The notes below the pieces were generated by a model, which saw only the letters and a program-made list of their open reading frames with translations, was not told where the DNA came from and did not search any database. Positions 59,923-64,000 of a stretch of DNA of 64,000 nt are shown piece after piece. How positions within the stretch are numbered: the stretch's first letter is position 1; each line of letters opens with the position of its first letter. Source of the stretch: Meandrina meandrites (lineage: Eukaryota; Cnidaria; Anthozoa; Scleractinia; Meandrinidae); NCBI GenBank assembly GCA_963693305.1, contig OY855906.1, forward strand, positions 22,404,789-22,468,788, in the 5' to 3' direction. The translations under genes were made by a program, and so were the position numbers.

Positions 59923-60869
59923 CTCCAGGGAAAGGACCCTGGGGTCGGCTGGTCACGTGATCTGCTAGATTTTAGCAGATTCCAGAGAAATGATTTAAGG
60001 GAGGGGTGGGAAAGGTAAAAATTGTCTTCACTTAGCTGAAGTACTGAGTCCGGTAGGGAGTTGGGTAGGGAGTGGAAATTGTAACATTAAAATTGACATC
60101 GCTTGAGTGCGGGATGATTTCGGTGAGTCTTATAACGAGAATGTCGACTCGGAATTTTCAAGCGACTCCAAAAAAGAATTCTGAGGTATCTATCCCGGCT
60201 ACTCCAAAAAAGATTTTTAAAGCATCAGTCCCGGCCGATTTTAGTACATTGCAGGCTGTGCAAAGCAGTTGGGGACATGACATAGTCAAAAAAACCTTTT
60301 TTCACGGGAAAATCGACCACTGCTGGCTGCCGCATCGATGCCGCAGAAGATATCTTTGTCGGGTCAAACTTTGATACAAGATAAATATATAGATTTAAGA
60401 TAAATATATAGATTGTTTAATTATTTGCTTGAGTTTACAATGTTTCTTAACTAGTGGCTACAGTTTTTATAAGCGTATACGGTTGCCCATATAGGTGCAA
60501 GATAAATTTAAAACTGAACATCTTACGGCAGATTTGCTCACAAGAAAATGAAATATCTCCAGGCACAACAAAATATACTTACGGCAATAGAAGTTTCTTT
60601 TTGACACATACCTTACTTTTCTGGCCTGTACTGAACTGGCTCTCATTAATAAAACTTTTCTCCGCTAATATCTTGTCGTGTGCTTGATGAAGGCGAAGAA
60701 ATTAGTTTTGATTTTACTTCAAAACAGACCGGCGTAAGTTAATTTTAGTCAAGTCTTTCTGTTTGCCGTCGCTTCGAAAAACTACACCTGTATAAACTGT
60801 AGGAGTTTCTTTTAAGAAAATTCACGGCTTAAACGGAAGCCAGAATAGAACGGTGGCCCACAACTCTCA

Positions 60870-61300
60870 CAGCAACAGCGAATCTCGCCGGGAAACAAAA
60901 AAAAACACACTACACACAAAATCAACTCACAGCAAAATAAAAACAAAACTTATGGCAAAACAGCTCCTCGCGGCTAAAAAATCAGTGAACTTATACCGCA
61001 ACAAAGAAACTCACGGCAAAACTTAACTCATGACAAAGCAAACACAAGTCACGGCAAAACCAAACGAACACACGGCACAACAACGGAAGTCACAGCAAAA
61101 TAAACTCAACTCACGGCAAATGACAAACTCAAGTCAAGAAAAAACAATGTCAACTCGCTGCCAAACAAAATGAACACAATAAAGATTGAAAGAAACTCAC
61201 AGCAAAACAAACTGAGGTCACGGAAAAAACGAAACGAACTCTTTGCACAACAACAATACTCACGGCAAAAAAAATCAACTCAAGGTAAAACAAACTCATT
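60870..61300. repeat. CTCACGGCAAAACAAA minisatellite (degenerate)
   Basis: About 430 bp of imperfect units, 14-22 bp long, with core CTCACGGCAAAA. It is purine-rich (A-rich) on the plus strand. On the minus strand every good unit reads TTTTGCCGTGAGTT and so contains GTGAGT, a splice-donor-like hexamer. Confidence 0.85.
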
Positions 61301-61503
61301 GACCTGCTATCCCTCTCGGACAACATTCGAGGCAAAACCTGGAAGAACAAGGATTTCCCGTACCCTGTTGAAAGCAATGCCACCAAGTCTTTTTTTAGAA
61401 ACAAACTCTCCAAGCAAATAACTTGTTTAACCTTCAGGATAATGCTGTTATAGCCAGTCGAAATGAGCGCGGATTGAACACAGCTTAGAAATTCAAGCGC
61501 CAT
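61300..61503 (-). pseudogene. RecQ-like helicase, N-terminal exon only
   Basis: From ATG at 61,503 the minus strand encodes MALEFLSCVQSALISTGYN, then KQVICLESLFLKKDLVALL, then STGYGKSLFFQVLPRML. That is the Q-motif and Walker A region of a RecQ-family superfamily 2 helicase (K-Q, LFLKKD, TGYGKS). The usual proline before TGYGKS is serine here. A possible splice donor (AG then GTCAAT) near 61,302 may end the exon, after which the frame enters the minisatellite. The rest of the helicase (DEAH box and motifs III-VI) is absent. The start is about 120 bp inside the right inverted end, so it was probably transcribed inward as cargo of the element. Confidence 0.7.
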
Positions 61504-61675
61504 TTTGAAAATCCCGCTCTACATTTATCTGTCCCCTAGACCTCCCCTAGATAGTATGTGTTGTACTGTCGACAAAATTTGTCGAGGAGCAGCCCTCCCT
61601 GCGGTTTTGGTTTGCCACCCTGATCACGTGACCAGCCGCAACCAGGGTCCTTTCTCTGGAGACCTGGGAAACGAG

Positions 61676-62038
61676 GTTGGAGAAAAAATTGGGAAAACGT
61701 CAGAAAAATCGAACGGAAAATAGTCGAGAAACTGACGGGAAACGGTCGAGAGGGAATTCGCAAAAACTTCGAGAAAAACTCCGGAAAACCTTGGAGAAAA
61801 ACTCGAAAAATAATCGAAAATAATCGAGAAAAACGTCAGGTAAAGAGTCGGAAAAAATTTAGGAAAAAAGATTTCTCGCCTTTTCTCCTGTTTTTTTTCT
61901 CCCCTTTAATCTCCAATTTTTTTTCCCGACTTTCTTCCGGAATTTTTTTTATCAAATTTTTAACCCGACATTTTCCTTGAATTTTTTCGCGACTATTTTC
62001 CATCTTTTTTGTCGGCTTTCCTCCGACATTTTTACCGA
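61676..62038. repeat. Purine then pyrimidine low-complexity array
   Basis: Purine-rich units (GAGAAAAACTCGGAAAA type) run to about 61,870, then switch to pyrimidine-rich units (CCGACTTTCTTCC type). It is the same family as the arrays at 19,384, 34,640 and 45,039. Confidence 0.85.
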
Positions 62039-62040
62039 CT

Positions 62041-62173
62041 AATGAAGATGATCTTTTTCAACAATGACACGAGCATGGGACAAAGAAAAAATTCTGAGTC
62101 CCTGACGGGAATCGAACCCATGGCCTCCCAGATACCGGTTGGGAGCTCTAACCAACTGAGCTACGAGAGACTC
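62041..62173 (-). mobile_element. tRNA-derived SINE, copy 1
   Basis: The tRNA-like head is at 62,096-62,173 on the minus strand. It has acceptor-like ends GAGTCTC and GGGACTC that pair throughout (one G-T), an A-box-like TAGCTCAGTTGG, a B-box GGTTCGATTCC and a weak anticodon arm (possible GGT). Two unpaired bases before the acceptor and a mismatched anticodon stem argue against a working tRNA. A body of about 55 bp (plus strand aatgaagatgatctttttca ...) follows and recurs in copy 2. Confidence 0.75.
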
Positions 62174-62302
62174 GTAGTGAGCTTGGCCATTTACTAGGTT
62201 GATATGTGACACGCGTCCTGCATACTGCTAGGATCAGCAATGTCGAAATCATCAATGGTGTAGTAAATAATAAAGATGGTAGATTTAAGCTCGGTGATAA
62301 AT

Positions 62303-62387
62303 AATGAAAATGATCTTTTTCAACAATGCCATGAGCAAGGGACAAAGAAAAAATTCTGAGTCCCCGACGGGAATCGAACCCATGGCC
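62303..62387 (-). mobile_element. tRNA-derived SINE, copy 2 (5'-truncated)
   Basis: Repeats the body and the B-box half of the head (plus strand gaatcgaacccatggcc) and stops at 62,387, so the A-box half is missing. Separated by 130 bp from copy 1 and about 93 percent identical over the shared part by eye. Confidence 0.75.
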
Positions 62388-63786
62388 AAAGCACTGCACT
62401 GGACTACGTGTTTACAATTATCAAACGTCGACCAAAGTAACAGTTTATCGTAGTTCAATGGAAGATTCACAGAACAAGCTGCACAGCCCGTAAGACGTGG
62501 GGCTCCACATACTACGTTAATAAAGTAATGACTGTCAATCATCTTTACAAAACATCATATTTTATTGTAGGAGGGGCATGAGTTTTTTACTCGGCTCTAT
62601 CAAACTCTAAAATATGAAATCATATGACCTATTTAGAACTATTATTTTTAACTGTTTTGGGAAATCTTATTTTGACATTATGGAAGCAATAGGTCCCGAA
62701 AAATAAGATGTGCTGCTGTTAATATTATCGTTGTTGTTGTTTTTTGTTGCTTTATAACTACAAGCGAAACTATTGATGTTATGAACGACGACATATTTCG
62801 TATCAGGCGAACTCGTAATAGTGTTGCAATGTTAGCGCTATTTGTGCGTGTATGAGTCAAACGATAAGTATCACGTGATCCACAGCCACTGATCAAGGAT
62901 ACATGTTTTGTTAAAATTAGCGGCACTTATGATCAGCTTTAAGATGATTGCAAAAGTTATAGCAAAAGGCCCTTTGACGCAAGAAATACTAAAATACACT
63001 CGCTGCCTTTTTTCACAAAACCTGATTCAGTGTCCCTGGCTATTTCTTATTTTTATTTTTCCATCCACTGACAATATTGGAATCAAGTTGTTCCTCCGCA
63101 ACCCACGACGGCCGCCATTCTACCACGTACGCGTTCTTGTGCTGCAAACAAAAAAAAAGAATAACTGATTAGGCATGCTAACTCAGTGACCAAAGGAACA
63201 TGCAAACTAACAAAGAGCTAAAAATAGCATCTATTCATGATAAAATAAAAAAAATCAAAATAAAAAAATCAAACTTAAAAATCAATAATCAAAAACCATA
63301 ATTTAAATTATTCATTTTCTTCAAATAATCGCAAAGGTAAACTACCCTGTTGAAGGCGTTCGGCTTGTTGAGGGGCAGCGCGAAAAAGAGCGAGTGAAAA
63401 ATGAGGTGGTGGCTTATGATAAACCATATTGGGAACTGGATAGCGCTGATTCAACAAAATTACAGGAAAGGGAGTTTTCCTTCCCGAAAAGAAAACTAAC
63501 TACAAACACAAACCTAGAAATGAAACCTAAAAAGATGACCCCAAAGAAATATGACTGATTTTCATCACATCTAATTTTCTTTCATTTTCACCTACCACTA
63601 GCATTTCCTCTTCTCAATAAGTGAGTCCTTCAATCGCATTTTTTGCAACCGAGGCATTGAAACAGTTTTGTTCCTTTCTTCTCTCTTTTAATTCCTCCAT
63701 TGGCCAAGTTGAGTATTTTGGCTCAAACGCATCGCCTGAAGAACACAATAGCAAATGAGGAATTAAATTCCACTGTACATGTATAA
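62388..63786. other. Non-coding spacer
   Basis: AT-rich with an A-rich stretch at 63,240-63,300. Frames of 70-86 aa on both strands show no recognised motif. No gene is supported. Confidence 0.45.
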
Positions 63787-64000
63787 CAAACAATGACTTC
63801 CTATTCAGTGTTTGATTTTTAATCACATTAATTGCTTGTTTATTTAGTGTCTAAATTAGGGACTGTGCAATAATTATCAGTTTGCCGGGGGGAGGGGGGG
63901 AGGGGGAGGGTTTAATAAAAAAGTGCAACAAGACCAAAAGTTTACTTAGCTCCATCCCCTGGACAGAAGCGAAAACTTTTCCTCACTTGTTAAAACTAAG
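63787..64000. repeat. Dispersed repeat with poly-G run, copy 2 (runs off window)
   Basis: Matches 21,383-21,560 in order: AACAATGACTTCCTATTCAG, GGGACTGTGCAATAATTAT, a G-rich tract (63,886-63,911, with A interruptions), then the phrase GTGCAACAAGACC and ACTTAGCTCCATCCCCTGG. It may continue past the window end. Confidence 0.85.

Larger units (their letters stand above)
59923..61661. mobile_element. 1.74-kb element with 40-bp terminal inverted repeats carrying a helicase exon
   Basis: The left end 59,923-59,962 starts CTCCAGGGAAAGGACCCTGG. The right end 61,622-61,661 is its inverse with four mismatches in 40 bp. Both include GGCTGGTCACGTGATC or its inverse. No clear target duplication was found next to the ends. 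Just inside the right end is a minus-strand helicase-like exon, and the middle contains a CTCACGGCAAAA minisatellite. This fits a deletion derivative of a larger DNA element that once encoded a helicase. The class is not assigned. Confidence 0.6.

Noticed and set aside
62096..62173. Functional tRNA gene
   Set aside because: The anticodon stem is mismatched, extra bases precede the acceptor stem, and a second truncated copy with the same non-tRNA body shows it is a SINE head.

Overview
The window looks like animal genomic DNA from a marine invertebrate. My best guess is a cnidarian such as a stony coral or sea anemone. That is an inference from the AT-rich background, the mix of mobile elements (THAP-transposase element, Polinton/Maverick relic, Penelope-like GIY-YIG tail, tRNA-derived SINEs with ATT tails) and the lack of any bacterial gene organisation. 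I recognise no intact host gene. Almost everything that can be named is a mobile element, a relic of one, or a tandem repeat.

Layout. (1) 1-11.7 kb: non-coding, built from diverged copies of about 1.3 kb units, with a CCTAT microsatellite and a decayed GIY-YIG domain. (2) 12.4-18.1 kb: a SINE, an 850-bp direct duplication (12,627-13,475 and 17,041-17,905), a decayed reverse transcriptase and a 5'-truncated LINE tail. (3) 19.4-22 kb: a pyrimidine-rich array, a roughly 40-bp tandem array with TTAGGG in most units and split by a MITE at TTAA, and a poly-G dispersed repeat. (4) 22-46.9 kb: two blocks (9.3 and 8.4 kb) of a satellite whose base unit is 10 bp, alternating CGTTTGCCTA-like and CGTTTAACTT-like decamers inside higher-order units of about 1.8-2.1 kb. 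Each block is followed by the same 2-kb segment, so the region is a roughly 10.4-kb tandem duplication. One copy carries a complete 3,070-bp transposon with 74-bp inverted ends and a 520-aa THAP-DDE transposase. The other copy is the exact empty site.

(5) 47-51.6 kb: a Polinton/Maverick relic with a protein-primed family B DNA polymerase pseudogene on the plus strand and a convergent retroviral-type integrase pseudogene on the minus strand, preceded by a hairpin with arms of about 80 bp. (6) 51.65-55.14 kb: a degenerate gene for a protein built from about 14 copies of a short acidic helix motif (like LAEDIDYILNDD) separated by basic, Ser/Pro-rich linkers. It is interrupted by a 497-bp pogo/Tigger-type MITE at TA. 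I do not recognise this protein. (7) 55.3-58.8 kb: two 908-bp inverted arms around 1.7 kb. (8) 59.9-61.7 kb: a 1.74-kb element with 40-bp inverted ends and a RecQ-like helicase N-terminal exon. (9) 61.7-64 kb: a low-complexity array, two copies of a tRNA-derived SINE, and a second copy of the poly-G repeat.

The parts do not form a pathway. The most unusual items are the decamer-phased CpG/T-tract satellite with internal polarity switches, the multivalent helix-motif protein next to the Polinton relic, and the filled/empty site pair. All calls come from reading the sequence; no database search was possible.
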